Shown one piece after another: positions 32,260 to 41,091 of a DNA stretch of 64,000 nucleotides. Positions within the stretch are counted from its first letter, which is position 1, and each line of letters starts with the position of its first letter. Source of the DNA: Pantanalinema sp. GBBB05 (lineage in GTDB: Bacteria > Cyanobacteriota > Cyanobacteriia > Leptolyngbyales > Leptolyngbyaceae); assembly GCA_016743235.1 (NCBI GenBank), contig VRZD01000005.1, forward strand, positions 62,001 through 126,000. The letters are read 5' to 3'. Made by a program: the position numbers and the translations under genes. The notes beneath the pieces were generated by a model that was not told the origin of the DNA, ran no database searches, and worked only from the letters and a program-made list of their open reading frames with translations.

Positions 32260-34674
32260 ATGCCTCCTCATACGGATCTGCTACAAGCTGGTATTGAGGC
32301 AATTCAGCAAAAACATTTCTCTGACGCAATTCAGAGGCTAGAAGCATTTTGCCGTCAAACCAACCCAAACTCTAAAGACTACTTCCAGGCGCAAATGTGG
32401 CTGGTACGGGCTTACCAAGAGCATGGACAGGCAGCACAGGCGATCGCCCTCTGCCAGCAGATGGCGACCAGTTCAATTCCCCAAGTGCGAGAGTGGGCAG
32501 AGCGGATTCTGCCTCGGTTGACAACCCCTCCTCCAGAAGCACCACCCGCAGCGACGACCGATCGCCCTAGTTACGAGCCGCTCAGCGCCGGAGCTAGTCG
32601 TGAATTTTTCCAGCAAGGCAATAAAGCCTTAAAGGCACAGCGCTTTGCTGAGGCAGTAGCTGCCCTGGAAGCTTATTGTCACGGCACCGCTCCAGGTGAT
32701 TCGGACTATGCTCAGGCGCAGATGTGGTTGGTCAAAGCTTATAAGGGCAATGAGCAAACGCAGGCAGCGATCAACCTCTGCCAGCAATTACTTAGCCACG
32801 AGAAAGAATATGTGCAGACATGGGCAAAACAATATCTGCAAACTTTGGCGCCCGAAGCCGTATTCCAAACCACAACTGAGGATACAGCAGAGTCCAGTGA
32901 AGCCCTTGCTGCTAATGGTTCCATAACCGATCAATCAGCACAACCCCGATCGGTACCAAAAGCTGGACGATCAAATCGCCGTGGGGTCAAACTCACTATG
33001 CGGGGAGTAGCAGCCAGTTTAGCCCTCGCATCCGGGCTGACCCTGTCCCTCTTAGGTGGCATGATTCTGGTGCTCGCTATTTCGCTGTTGCTCATCGTCG
33101 GGAAAGAAAATCCCACTGAAGGCTTGGTCATTGGTGTTGCGATCACGATCGTCTTCAACCTCTTAGTCTTCTTCTTATCACCCCTGATTATGGATCTGGT
33201 GCAGGGCTGGCTGTATGGGACCCGCTGGACCACCCTCTCCGAAATTCAGCGCTATAGTCCCGAGGCCGCCAAGGTCATCCGTGAGGTGTGTCAGCAGAAA
33301 AAGCTTCAGGAACCCCGTCTGGGCATTATTGAAGACCAAAATCCCACTGCTTTTACCTATGGTTCCTTGCCGAATAGTGCGCGGTTAGTGGTGAGTAAAG
33401 GGATCTTCACCTACTTAGATGACGATGAGATTGCGACGGTCTATGCCCATGAATTAGGGCATATTGTCCATTGGGATTTCGCTGTCATGACGCTGGCAGC
33501 AACGTTAGTGCAAATCACCTATCTGCTCTATGTCTATGCCCGCGAAATGGCCAATCATCTAGGGGATAGTGAGATGGCAAATAAGGTCAAAAATGGTGCC
33601 CAAATGGCATCGTTGATGGCCTATGTGTTCTACATTGTGGGCGAATACCTGCTGCTGTATCTGTCACGGACTCGCGAGTATTATGCCGATCACTTTGCGG
33701 CAGAAGTAACCGGGAATCCAAATGGATTATCCCGATCGCTGGTGAAAATCGCCTACGGCATTTTGGAGGAAGGTAAGCGGAGTAACGAACCTAGCAAAGT
33801 GCTTCAGGGCACTCGCGCTTTAGGGATTGCCGATCCTAAATCTGCCACCTTAACGGGAACTGCCTATCGAGTGGCAGCTGAACCCCAGAAAATGGGCAGA
33901 GTGTTTCTGTGGGATATGTTTAACCCTTGGGCATGGTGGATGGAGCTAAATTCTACCCATCCTCTGACTGGGAAGCGTGTGCGTGCCCTCAGCACCTATG
34001 CCGAACAGCTCGGGCTAGATACGGAATTTGATATGGGACGGGTCATCCGCGAAGGTCGATCGCTAAACAAGCAAAAGCTGTATGGCAATTTCGCGATGGA
34101 TGTAGTGATCCTGTGGGCAGACGTGATTGGATTAGTGCTGGGTCTTGCCATCAGTATCGCGATTTTTTCTTCCACTCAAAACTGGCGACCGCTGGTTTCC
34201 CTGCCGTTGATTTGCTTCGGTTTTGGCACTCTGCTGAAAATGGTGTTTATGTATCCCGATTTCAGTCGGGCACCGGAGACCGATATCCTTACACTAATGT
34301 CTGATCCCTATGCCAGTCCATTACGAGGACGGGCGGTAAAACTGGCAGGTGAAGTCATTGGGCGGGGCGACTCTGGTTATAAGTTCAGTTCTGACTTGAA
34401 GCTGCAAGATCCAACAGGGATGATTTACCTACATTATTCGTCTCGTTGGGGTCCCTTGGGTAACTTCCTGTTTGGCATGACCCAGGCAGATGGCTTTGTC
34501 AATCAACAAGTCCGGGTCACAGGTTGGTTCCGTCGGGGGATCATGCCTTGGATCGACTTCACAGTCATGGAGTGCGATCGCAAGTGGACAGTACATAGCT
34601 ATCACCGCTTCTGGACAGTCGTTTTAGGCTTAGGCGCAATCGTCCTGGGTTTTCTGTTACCTCGTTTGCTCTAA
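32260..34674 (+). CDS. TPR-containing M48 membrane metalloprotease
   Basis: An 804-residue protein. Two related TPR-like units occupy the N-terminus (about 5-85 and 112-195; both contain QAQMWLV-AY and ALCQQ/NLCQQ). Two hydrophobic helices follow (about 250-305), then an M48 peptidase domain with the zinc motif HELGH (about 393-397) and a downstream REYYADHFA that supplies the third zinc ligand, as in HtpX/Ste24. Further hydrophobic helices and a C-terminal beta domain (about 680-770) complete it. It is likely a membrane protein quality-control protease. The ribosome binding site lies within the preceding inverted repeat. Confidence 0.88.
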   Translation: MPPHTDLLQAGIEAIQQKHFSDAIQRLEAFCRQTNPNSKDYFQAQMWLVRAYQEHGQAAQAIALCQQMATSSIPQVREWAERILPRLTTPPPEAPPAATTDRPSYEPLSAGASREFFQQGNKALKAQRFAEAVAALEAYCHGTAPGDSDYAQAQMWLVKAYKGNEQTQAAINLCQQLLSHEKEYVQTWAKQYLQTLAPEAVFQTTTEDTAESSEALAANGSITDQSAQPRSVPKAGRSNRRGVKLTMRGVAASLALASGLTLSLLGGMILVLAISLLLIVGKENPTEGLVIGVAITIVFNLLVFFLSPLIMDLVQGWLYGTRWTTLSEIQRYSPEAAKVIREVCQQKKLQEPRLGIIEDQNPTAFTYGSLPNSARLVVSKGIFTYLDDDEIATVYAHELGHIVHWDFAVMTLAATLVQITYLLYVYAREMANHLGDSEMANKVKNGAQMASLMAYVFYIVGEYLLLYLSRTREYYADHFAAEVTGNPNGLSRSLVKIAYGILEEGKRSNEPSKVLQGTRALGIADPKSATLTGTAYRVAAEPQKMGRVFLWDMFNPWAWWMELNSTHPLTGKRVRALSTYAEQLGLDTEFDMGRVIREGRSLNKQKLYGNFAMDVVILWADVIGLVLGLAISIAIFSSTQNWRPLVSLPLICFGFGTLLKMVFMYPDFSRAPETDILTLMSDPYASPLRGRAVKLAGEVIGRGDSGYKFSSDLKLQDPTGMIYLHYSSRWGPLGNFLFGMTQADGFVNQQVRVTGWFRRGIMPWIDFTVMECDRKWTVHSYHRFWTVVLGLGAIVLGFLLPRLL

Positions 34675-34693
34675 CGGTTACAGACCAGCATAT

Positions 34694-34730
34694 GGGTGAT
34701 GCGTGATTTCAGACCAGTGACGCATCACCC
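34694..34730 (+). terminator. Hairpin after the M48 protease gene
   Basis: GGGTGATGCGT (34694-34704) pairs perfectly with ACGCATCACCC (34720-34730) around a 15-nt loop, starting 20 bp after the stop codon. There is no T-run, so it may protect the 3' end or terminate weakly. Confidence 0.5.
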
Positions 34731-34770
34731 CATCCTGTCGCGATTCCCGAATCAAGATAAACTAGGGCGT

Positions 34771-35664
34771 ATGTTTCCTAGCTTTCTTCCACCTACTGCT
34801 CAGCAATTAACTGAAGCCACCTCGATCGCGCTGGCTCAGCAAATTCACCAACACGCCGTACTCACGCCGCTTAGTTCCACACCGATCGCAACTGCCTTTG
34901 TGCAACAGGGAACGGGAAATCCACCGATCGTGTTACTCCATGGGTTTGATAGCTCCATTTTTGAGTTTCGTCGCTTGCTGCCTTTGCTAGCTAAGCAGCA
35001 TCAAACCTGGGCAGTTGATCTATTAGGATTTGGCTTGACAGAGCGATCGCCGCAGCTCCCGTTTGATCCAGTTGCTATTAAGACGCACCTCTACTACACC
35101 TGGAAGAGCCTGATTGGTCAGCCGATGATTCTGGTAGGGGCATCAATGGGAGGAGCTGCGGCAATTGATTTCGCTTTGACCTACCCTGATGCCGTTCAGC
35201 AATTGGTGTTAATTGACAGTGCTGGATTCGCGGCAGCGCCGGCGATCGGGAAGTTTCTGATTCCACCATTAGGCTATTTGGCAGCAGAATTTTTGCGTCG
35301 TCCTGGAGTTCGGCGTCAAGTTAGCCTCAAAGCGTATGTCGATTCTAGTTTTGTGACGGCTGATGCGTTGCTCTGTGCAGCGTTGCATTTGGAATCAGCC
35401 TATTGGCATCAAGCGATTATTGCTTTTACTAAAAGTGGGGGCTATAACTTTTTAGCTGACAAAATTGCTCGGATCTCTCATCCAACCTTGGTTTTATGGG
35501 GCGATCACGATCGGATCCTAGGCACTGCCGATGCTGACAAGTTTCAGGCTGCCATTGCTCATAGCCACCTAGTTTGGGTGCCCAACTGTGGACATGTGCC
35601 CCATTTGGAAAAGCCACAGTTTGTTGCTGAACAGATTTTGCAGGTCTGTGCTCAGGTAGTGTGA
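34771..35664 (+). CDS. Alpha/beta hydrolase
   Basis: About 297 residues with the alpha/beta hydrolase order: VLLHGFDSS (oxyanion region), LLGFGLTERS, the nucleophile elbow VGASMGGAAA with Ser, a late Asp in LWGDHDRILG and the catalytic His in NCGHVPHLEKP. The substrate is unknown. The frame extends up to a GTG at 34696, but that codon lies in the preceding hairpin and the extra residues are non-homologous, so I chose the ATG at 34771. The next gene starts 2 nt after the stop codon. Confidence 0.88.
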   Translation: MFPSFLPPTAQQLTEATSIALAQQIHQHAVLTPLSSTPIATAFVQQGTGNPPIVLLHGFDSSIFEFRRLLPLLAKQHQTWAVDLLGFGLTERSPQLPFDPVAIKTHLYYTWKSLIGQPMILVGASMGGAAAIDFALTYPDAVQQLVLIDSAGFAAAPAIGKFLIPPLGYLAAEFLRRPGVRRQVSLKAYVDSSFVTADALLCAALHLESAYWHQAIIAFTKSGGYNFLADKIARISHPTLVLWGDHDRILGTADADKFQAAIAHSHLVWVPNCGHVPHLEKPQFVAEQILQVCAQVV

Positions 35665-35666
35665 TC

Positions 35667-36068
35667 ATGTCTCCTATTAACGATCCAACGTTGGTCGCAG
35701 AATTAACTGCTCTTTACCTCCAGTACGAACAAGCCCTCTGTGAGAATGATATTCAGACCCTGGATCAACTCTTTTGGGCAGATCCAGAGGTTGTACGATT
35801 CGGAGCTACGGAAAATCTTTATGGGATTGAGGCGATTCGGAGGTTTCGCCAGCAGCGATCAACGCAAGATCTGCAACGCGAGATTTCACACTTGCACGTT
35901 GTCACCTTTGGTAACGATACGGCCACTGTGACCTTAGAATTTCGGCGGTGGATTCAAGGTGTGGAGCGATCGGGCAGACAAAGCCAAACCTGGTATCGCT
36001 TTCCAGAGGGGTGGAAGATTGTTTCTGCCCATGTTTCTCTGTTACCTAACGAACCCCACCAACGTTAG
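35667..36068 (+). CDS. HpxZ/AtzH-like (DUF3225) NTF2-fold protein
   Basis: A 133-residue NTF2-like protein matching DUF3225/AtzH-like/HpxZ: LYLQYEQALCENDIQTLDQLFW at the start (split as two helices), RFGATENLYGIEAI in the middle, and TWYRFPEGWKIVSAHVSL at the end. In enterobacteria HpxZ is tied to oxalurate catabolism; here no purine-catabolism gene is adjacent, so that role is uncertain. It lies 2 nt after the alpha/beta hydrolase gene. I prefer the ATG at 35667 over the GTG at 35661. Confidence 0.78.
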   Translation: MSPINDPTLVAELTALYLQYEQALCENDIQTLDQLFWADPEVVRFGATENLYGIEAIRRFRQQRSTQDLQREISHLHVVTFGNDTATVTLEFRRWIQGVERSGRQSQTWYRFPEGWKIVSAHVSLLPNEPHQR

Positions 36069-36191
36069 AGAAGTTTTAGTAATTGTCTACATAAGCAAAA
36101 ACTGGTGACGAAAACCACTTCGAGTGCCACAAATGACATGGAAGATGCATAGAATGAATTCTGTGCTTTCCATCGATTTCAGGAGATTGTC

Positions 36192-36503
36192 ATGCCGCTA
36201 GCGGTAGGAGTCATTCAAACAGACGGGTTTCCTCCCGTTCTAGCCGCAGCCGACGCGATGGTGAAGGCAGGGCGCGTAACGCTGGTGTATTTTGGGTTAG
36301 CGGAGCGGGCAGAGTTTCTGGTGGCAGTTCGGGGTCCCACGGCAGAGGTGAAAACCGCCGTAGAGGCGGGAGTAGAAGCGGCAAATGTTACCCCTCCTGG
36401 TGGCAAGCTGGTATCCCACTACATCGTGCCGAATCCGCCAGAGAATGTAGAGTCAGTCCTGCCGATCGAATTTACCTCCCAAGTAGAGCGGTTTCGAGTT
36501 TAG
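36192..36503 (+). CDS. ccmK3: Carboxysome shell protein CcmK3
   Basis: A 103-residue single-BMC-domain protein. The start MPLAVGVIQTDGFPPVLAAA and the pore-region LVYFGLAERAEF identify the CcmK3 type rather than CcmK2. CcmK3 joins CcmK4 in mixed hexamers in the beta-carboxysome shell and is thought to tune metabolite passage. A good AGGAGA site precedes the ATG. It is the first gene of the ccmK3-ccmK4 satellite pair, away from the main ccm operon, as is usual in beta-cyanobacteria. Confidence 0.92.
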   Translation: MPLAVGVIQTDGFPPVLAAADAMVKAGRVTLVYFGLAERAEFLVAVRGPTAEVKTAVEAGVEAANVTPPGGKLVSHYIVPNPPENVESVLPIEFTSQVERFRV

Positions 36504-36574
36504 GAGAGCGGCAAGCTACTGCGGATCAAGTTGGGTTTTACGTCAGTCACATCTGTTTAGGAGAGCAATCAATC

Positions 36575-36916
36575 ATGCCAAAGGCGGTTGGGTCAATTGA
36601 AACAAAGGGATTTCCGGCAGTGTTGGCAGCAGCCGATGCCATGGTTAAAGCTGGACGGATTACCTTAGTCGGTTACATCCGGGCTGGTAGCGCCCGCTTT
36701 ACCGTCAATATTCGTGGCGATGTATCCGAAGTTAAGCGCGCCGTAGAAGCAGGGGTAGAAGCAGCCGAAGCCGTCTATGGCGGTACGGTAGAAACCTGGG
36801 TGATTATTCCCAATCCGCATGAAAACGTGGAAGCCGTATTGCCGATTAGCTACGGGGATGATGTGGAACGCTTCCGGCAATCTGTGGAAGGACAACGGGC
36901 GATCGGTCCAGCTTAA
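36575..36916 (+). CDS. ccmK4: Carboxysome shell protein CcmK4
   Basis: A 113-residue BMC-domain protein beginning MPKAVGSIETKGFPAVLAAA, with VGYIRAGSARFTVNIRGDV and the C-terminal extension of CcmK4. It forms hexamers alone and with CcmK3 and is a minor facet component of the carboxysome shell. It follows ccmK3 by 71 nt with its own GGAGAG ribosome binding site. Confidence 0.92.
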   Translation: MPKAVGSIETKGFPAVLAAADAMVKAGRITLVGYIRAGSARFTVNIRGDVSEVKRAVEAGVEAAEAVYGGTVETWVIIPNPHENVEAVLPISYGDDVERFRQSVEGQRAIGPA

Positions 36917-36978
36917 TCACCCTAGAGTCAGCGTTACACGACACTGGGCAGCATAGCGGTCTACAGCGAGGGTTTAAT

Positions 36979-37905
36979 TTGACAGGACTCACCGCATTAA
37001 CTCAGGCACAGTTGGATGCTTGGGTCAGAACTGTGAGCATCCAGCCCCAGAGCGGACGACTACCAGACTATATTCCATTACTGGCAACTGTCGATCCAAA
37101 CTGGTTTGCTGTTCAAGTTGAGTGTCTTAATGGTCAAACTTATGCAGCGGGAGAGCAGCATTGCTCTTTTCCGCTGATGAGTGTGATTAAACCCTTTGTG
37201 CTATTGTTCTTACTCGAACAGCTGGGGCAGGAAACCGTTTTTTCTTGGGTGGGGATGGAACCCTCCGATCAACCGTTTCATTCACTCATACAATTAGCGA
37301 GCGATCGCGGGTTTCCCCGGAATCCCATGATTAATAGTGGCGCGATCGCGTTAGCCGCTCACTTACCGGGCAAGGATAGTGATCAACGCTGCGAGCACCT
37401 GCGGCAATGGTTGAATCAGCAATCAGGTGCCCAGTTAATTTTGGATCAAGCCATGCTGGCATCGGTACGATCGCTCAAGAATGAAGCGAATCGCGCGATC
37501 GCCCATACTTTAGCGCAAGCTGGTTACCTTAACTTGATCGACCTGACTCTGGATACCTATAACCAAATTTGTTGTCTATCAACCACAGTAGCGGATTTAG
37601 CCAAGTTAGGAATGTTGTTGGTTCAGCCGCAGAAATCGATCGCACCGGAACACCAACGTTTAGTCAATGCGCTGATGCTAACCTGTGGGCTATATGAAGC
37701 CTCGGGTCGGTTTGCGGTGCGGATAGGAGTACCGACAAAATCGGGTGTAGGTGGAGCACTGCTCGCCGTTGTTCCTCGGCAGGGAGCGATCGCCTGTTAT
37801 AGCCCCCAACTAGATGACGCTGGCAACTCAGTCGTCGGATTGGCATTGCTGCAGGAAATGGCACAATCATTGAATTTAAGCGTTTTTGGCTCAGCTACGG
37901 CTTAG
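36979..37905 (+). CDS. glsA: Glutaminase A
   Basis: A 308-residue serine-dependent glutaminase (beta-lactamase-like fold). The Ser-x-x-Lys catalytic pair is in LMSVIKPF (about residues 63-70), NPMINSGAIA follows, and the C-terminal KSGVGGALLAV closes the active site. It hydrolyses glutamine to glutamate and ammonia. The start is a TTG, supported by a GAGGG ribosome binding site six bases upstream and by the absence of an earlier in-frame ATG. The stop overlaps the convergent binding-protein gene by 11 bp. Confidence 0.9.
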   Translation: MTGLTALTQAQLDAWVRTVSIQPQSGRLPDYIPLLATVDPNWFAVQVECLNGQTYAAGEQHCSFPLMSVIKPFVLLFLLEQLGQETVFSWVGMEPSDQPFHSLIQLASDRGFPRNPMINSGAIALAAHLPGKDSDQRCEHLRQWLNQQSGAQLILDQAMLASVRSLKNEANRAIAHTLAQAGYLNLIDLTLDTYNQICCLSTTVADLAKLGMLLVQPQKSIAPEHQRLVNALMLTCGLYEASGRFAVRIGVPTKSGVGGALLAVVPRQGAIACYSPQLDDAGNSVVGLALLQEMAQSLNLSVFGSATA

Positions 37906-39541
37906 TAATCGCTTCAAAGGGTTCCGTTCCTAACGGGCTGGGGATCCATCCGGCTACAGTTTTCCGTTGGGCAACTAAGGGTTGGGAATGCACGATCGGG
38001 AGGCGCACGACCTCTTGGTGCAACCTGCGATCGACTTCACTATACAGTTTGGCTCTACTAACCTGGTCTATGGTTGCCCGAGCCTGATTCAGGAGGTCTA
38101 CAACCCGAGTGTTACGCCAGTTACCAATGTCATCTGTCGCCCCAGGACCAAAGTGAGCATAGTAAAAACTATCTGGATCCGCGTAGTCAGCCGTCCAACC
38201 CAACATAAATGACTGATAACCAGGCGGCTTGCGGCGATCGCTAATATAAGCTGCCCAATCTTTTGTTTTCAGCGTCACCCGAATACCAATCGCATTTAAG
38301 TCAGCCGCAAAGGCTTCAGCGATCGGTTTGGGGTTAGGAAAGTAAGGACGAGACACGGGCATATACCAGAGTTCCAGCGCAAACCCATTCGGATAGCCAG
38401 CCGCTGTCAGTAACTGCTTGGCTTGTTGCGGATCATAGGGATAGGGAGTCAGCGTTTGATCCTGAGACCAAGCCAAGGTGGGCGGCGTAAAGTGCGCATC
38501 ATGAATACCAGCATTGCCCCAAAATGCCTGAACGATCGCCGGACGATTAATCGCATAGGCGATCGCCTGTCGGACCCGCTGATCCGATAACGGTTGATAA
38601 CTGGGATTGAGCGCGAGATAACCCACATTAAAAGAGGGGCGAGATAGAGCGGTCAGATTGGTATCACTCTCAACCTCCTGTTTCTGGTCGGGACTCAGCT
38701 CTACTGTGAAATCTAATTGACCAGCGCGGAGTTGGGCTAACCGAGCTGCCGGATCGCTGATAAACCGTAAAACTAGTTGGTCAATTTTAGGAAAGCCCGA
38801 TCGCCAATAATTTGGATTCTTTGCCAGGACGATGCGATCGCCAGTTCGCCATTCCTTGAACATAAAGGCGCCGGTGCCCGCAATGGCGGATCCAGGTTTA
38901 CCATAATTGGCTCCTGCTTGCTTGATCGCCGTAGGGCTAGCAATGCCAAAAAAACTGGAGCCGATCGCCTGGGGAAATGCCGAGAACGGCTGATTCAGAA
39001 CCAATTGAATCGTGTACGGATCAACCACAACGACTTGTTTCAGGAGGGAGATAGAGCTGTCTTTAAACCCACCAAACAGTTGCTCCCAAATTTCGTAAAT
39101 TTTGCCGGCATTACGGTAGCCATGAGGATGGTTGGCATCCCACCAGCGCTCGATATTGAACTTAACGGCTTCCGCGTCAAATGGCGTCCCATCATGGAAC
39201 TTTACGCCCTGACGGAGTTTAAACGTCCAGGTTTTGCCATCTGAAGAGACAGACCAATCTGTTGCCAAAGCGGGAGCAAGTTCTGTTGTTCCCGGCTTAA
39301 ATTCTAATAAACGATTGTAAATCTGGTTCTGAGCGATCACCGAGTTACCATCGGTAATGTTGCCCGGTTCCAAGTTAACGGGCTGCCCACTCGAGCCATA
39401 CACTAACACACTAGGGGATGCAGTCGGAGAGGAGGGAGTTGGGAGAGACGATCGCGGCTGCTCACCGACAGCACAATTTGTCAGTAAGATCGCGATCGTC
39501 AGCACTAATGCCAGAATGCCATAACGCTTGAGCCTTCTCAT
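37895..39541 (-). CDS. ABC peptide/nickel-type substrate-binding lipoprotein
   Basis: A 548-residue SBP_bac_5 family protein. The N-terminus (MRRLKRYG, hydrophobic core, LLTNC) looks like a lipoprotein signal with Cys near residue 23, followed by a Ser/Pro/Thr linker. Family segments are LATDWSVSSDGKTWTFKLR and VKFHDGTPFDAEAVKFN. It should capture oligopeptides or similar solutes outside the membrane for an ABC importer. No permease or ATPase gene adjoins it, so its partners are elsewhere. Confidence 0.88.
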   Translation of the reverse strand: MRRLKRYGILALVLTIAILLTNCAVGEQPRSSLPTPSSPTASPSVLVYGSSGQPVNLEPGNITDGNSVIAQNQIYNRLLEFKPGTTELAPALATDWSVSSDGKTWTFKLRQGVKFHDGTPFDAEAVKFNIERWWDANHPHGYRNAGKIYEIWEQLFGGFKDSSISLLKQVVVVDPYTIQLVLNQPFSAFPQAIGSSFFGIASPTAIKQAGANYGKPGSAIAGTGAFMFKEWRTGDRIVLAKNPNYWRSGFPKIDQLVLRFISDPAARLAQLRAGQLDFTVELSPDQKQEVESDTNLTALSRPSFNVGYLALNPSYQPLSDQRVRQAIAYAINRPAIVQAFWGNAGIHDAHFTPPTLAWSQDQTLTPYPYDPQQAKQLLTAAGYPNGFALELWYMPVSRPYFPNPKPIAEAFAADLNAIGIRVTLKTKDWAAYISDRRKPPGYQSFMLGWTADYADPDSFYYAHFGPGATDDIGNWRNTRVVDLLNQARATIDQVSRAKLYSEVDRRLHQEVVRLPIVHSQPLVAQRKTVAGWIPSPLGTEPFEAITKP

Positions 39542-39595
39542 GATTCGCGGTTCACTCCCAACCCCATTGGCTTAACGCTGAGTGGTGCAGGCTCA

Positions 39596-39877
39596 CTATC
39601 CCTGAACTCGGGCTTGTTTGACCATAGCAATCAAGGTCTGATGAGCATCCTCTGAATCTTGCAGTTCATGATCGAAGGTAATCCGGACAGGAGTAGCTGT
39701 GCCATCGGTTTGGGTCATGAGATCCATTCCTTGCGGATCGATCGCCACCATTGAGGCTGAGGTTGCCGTTGCGACATTACCAAACACCTTGGCGTACATC
39801 AAAACGGCATCTGCATGATCATCATTCATGTGGTTGCAGATGCGTTGGCTGATTTCGGGAGTAATTGGATCAGACAT
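39596..39877 (-). CDS. DUF2470 domain protein
   Basis: A 93-residue protein consisting of one DUF2470 domain, with the hallmark ICNHMNDDHADAVLMYA near the start and a later DHELQDSEDAHQTL. The domain also occurs at the C-terminus of haem-utilisation and pyridoxamine-oxidase-like (HugZ) proteins, where it contributes a haem-binding face, and in the chloroplast import-related proteins. Alone, its function is unknown. It precedes nothing on its strand closely; the SDR gene is 81 bp upstream. Confidence 0.85.
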   Translation of the reverse strand: MSDPITPEISQRICNHMNDDHADAVLMYAKVFGNVATATSASMVAIDPQGMDLMTQTDGTATPVRITFDHELQDSEDAHQTLIAMVKQARVQG

Positions 39878-39958
39878 AATGCTTGAGAATTGCAGTCCTC
39901 AGCCATTATCAGGGATGAGAGCAAGGAAATCTAGCCTATACTAGCCCGATCCTCAAGC

Positions 39959-40927
39959 TCATTTATGGGGTTTGCCAGGGCGAATCCCACTGAGTTTCAA
40001 GACATCCGTAAACGTGGCGCAGTAGGTCGGTATCCCATAGGTGGATGGAGTGACAGGATTTTGGTAAACGAAGTGGCGATACCGCATGGCGAACTTCTCC
40101 CAGGCTCCGACCTTAATCCGAAACAGGGTAATCAGAAAGTTCGCTAGCTTCAGATTGAGTGGAATGCGGAAGTAAATCCGCTGATTGAGATAGGCACAGG
40201 TTTCTTCAACGGCTTGGTCGATCGTGGTGGCTGGATTCCCTAACACCAGATCGCGTGACTCTCCGGGTTCGGGTGGATGATCAATTAAATGCCGCACAAT
40301 CCGGGCAACATCCTGAGCATGAATGTAATGAAAGCTGCCATTGGCACTAAAGAAGCGGGCTAACCCGATCCAGCGTGTGACCTGAGCAATACCCGAGGAG
40401 ATGTGAGACTGCGGCTTTTGTTTGTCTCCCCCTAATAGCAACGTGGGAAACACCGTGGTAATCTTGGGCGTGATCGCCAGCTTACCCAGTTGGCGGTAGC
40501 AGACATATTTCGATCGCACATAGTCCGTACCAATTTCGCCCGCTTCCTTCAACAACTCGTTGGTTTGATTCAGGATGCTGGCAGTCGAAAAGTAAATGAC
40601 TTGCTGACACCGTTCCGGGTCAAGCAGATTCATCAAGCGAATGGTCTTGACGACGTTAACGTCAAACACTTCCTGAGGTCCTCCCCAGGCAGTTGCCGCT
40701 AGCACTGCGCAATCCATCGTTTTCAGCAGATCACTAAACTGCTCGATCTCCCGCATGTTGCCCTGCAAAATCGTAATGCCCGGACGAGCGTTGTAATCAA
40801 GCTTGAGCTTGTCCGGGTCTCTGACCAGCAGGAATAACTCGTGGTTTGTTTCTTGAATGAGAGTTTCAACCAGGTAGTGACCAACACAGCCACTCGCACC
40901 AGTCACGAAAATCCGTTTGGATGTCAT
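39959..40927 (-). CDS. NAD(P)-dependent extended-SDR oxidoreductase/epimerase
   Basis: A 322-residue extended short-chain dehydrogenase. The N-terminal nucleotide-binding motif is VTGASGCVGHYL. The active site has Tyr-x-x-x-Lys replaced by a YVRSKYVCYRQL arrangement in which Tyr and Lys are still four apart. The C-terminal half resembles NmrA/UDP-glucose epimerase-like proteins. The substrate is not evident. It is separate from hemE by a 164-bp gap that contains a dyad. Confidence 0.8.
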   Translation of the reverse strand: MTSKRIFVTGASGCVGHYLVETLIQETNHELFLLVRDPDKLKLDYNARPGITILQGNMREIEQFSDLLKTMDCAVLAATAWGGPQEVFDVNVVKTIRLMNLLDPERCQQVIYFSTASILNQTNELLKEAGEIGTDYVRSKYVCYRQLGKLAITPKITTVFPTLLLGGDKQKPQSHISSGIAQVTRWIGLARFFSANGSFHYIHAQDVARIVRHLIDHPPEPGESRDLVLGNPATTIDQAVEETCAYLNQRIYFRIPLNLKLANFLITLFRIKVGAWEKFAMRYRHFVYQNPVTPSTYGIPTYCATFTDVLKLSGIRPGKPHK

Positions 40928-41008
40928 CAGGAGATTAGATGGATAGCAGGATTTGAAGTGTGGAATTGTTGATTTTAAGCCAAATCTGAGAGGCTAAGCA
41001 TTTGGCGA

Positions 41009-41025
41009 GCAACAATGATTGTTGC
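41009..41025. repeat. Dyad between the SDR gene and hemE
   Basis: GCAACAAT and ATTGTTGC (41009-41016 and 41018-41025) are perfect 8-bp inverted copies around a single base. It lies 67 bp past the hemE stop codon and 80 bp before the SDR start, so it could be a terminator without a T-run or an operator. Confidence 0.5.
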
Positions 41026-41091
41026 CCAAGCTTTCATACTTTATCTCTAAGAATTCACCCCTGACCAACAAAACCAACTGTCAAACCCAGA

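Noticed and set aside
32087..32368. 93-codon minus-strand frame overlapping the M48 start and the inverted repeat
   Set aside because: It overlaps the start of a well-supported gene and the internal part (from MNEAEDISN) has no ribosome binding site or family; noted only because it spans the inverted repeat.
34696..34770. N-terminal extension of the alpha/beta hydrolase from GTG 34696
   Set aside because: The codon lies inside a perfect hairpin and the extra residues are unlike the family; the ATG at 34771 is better.
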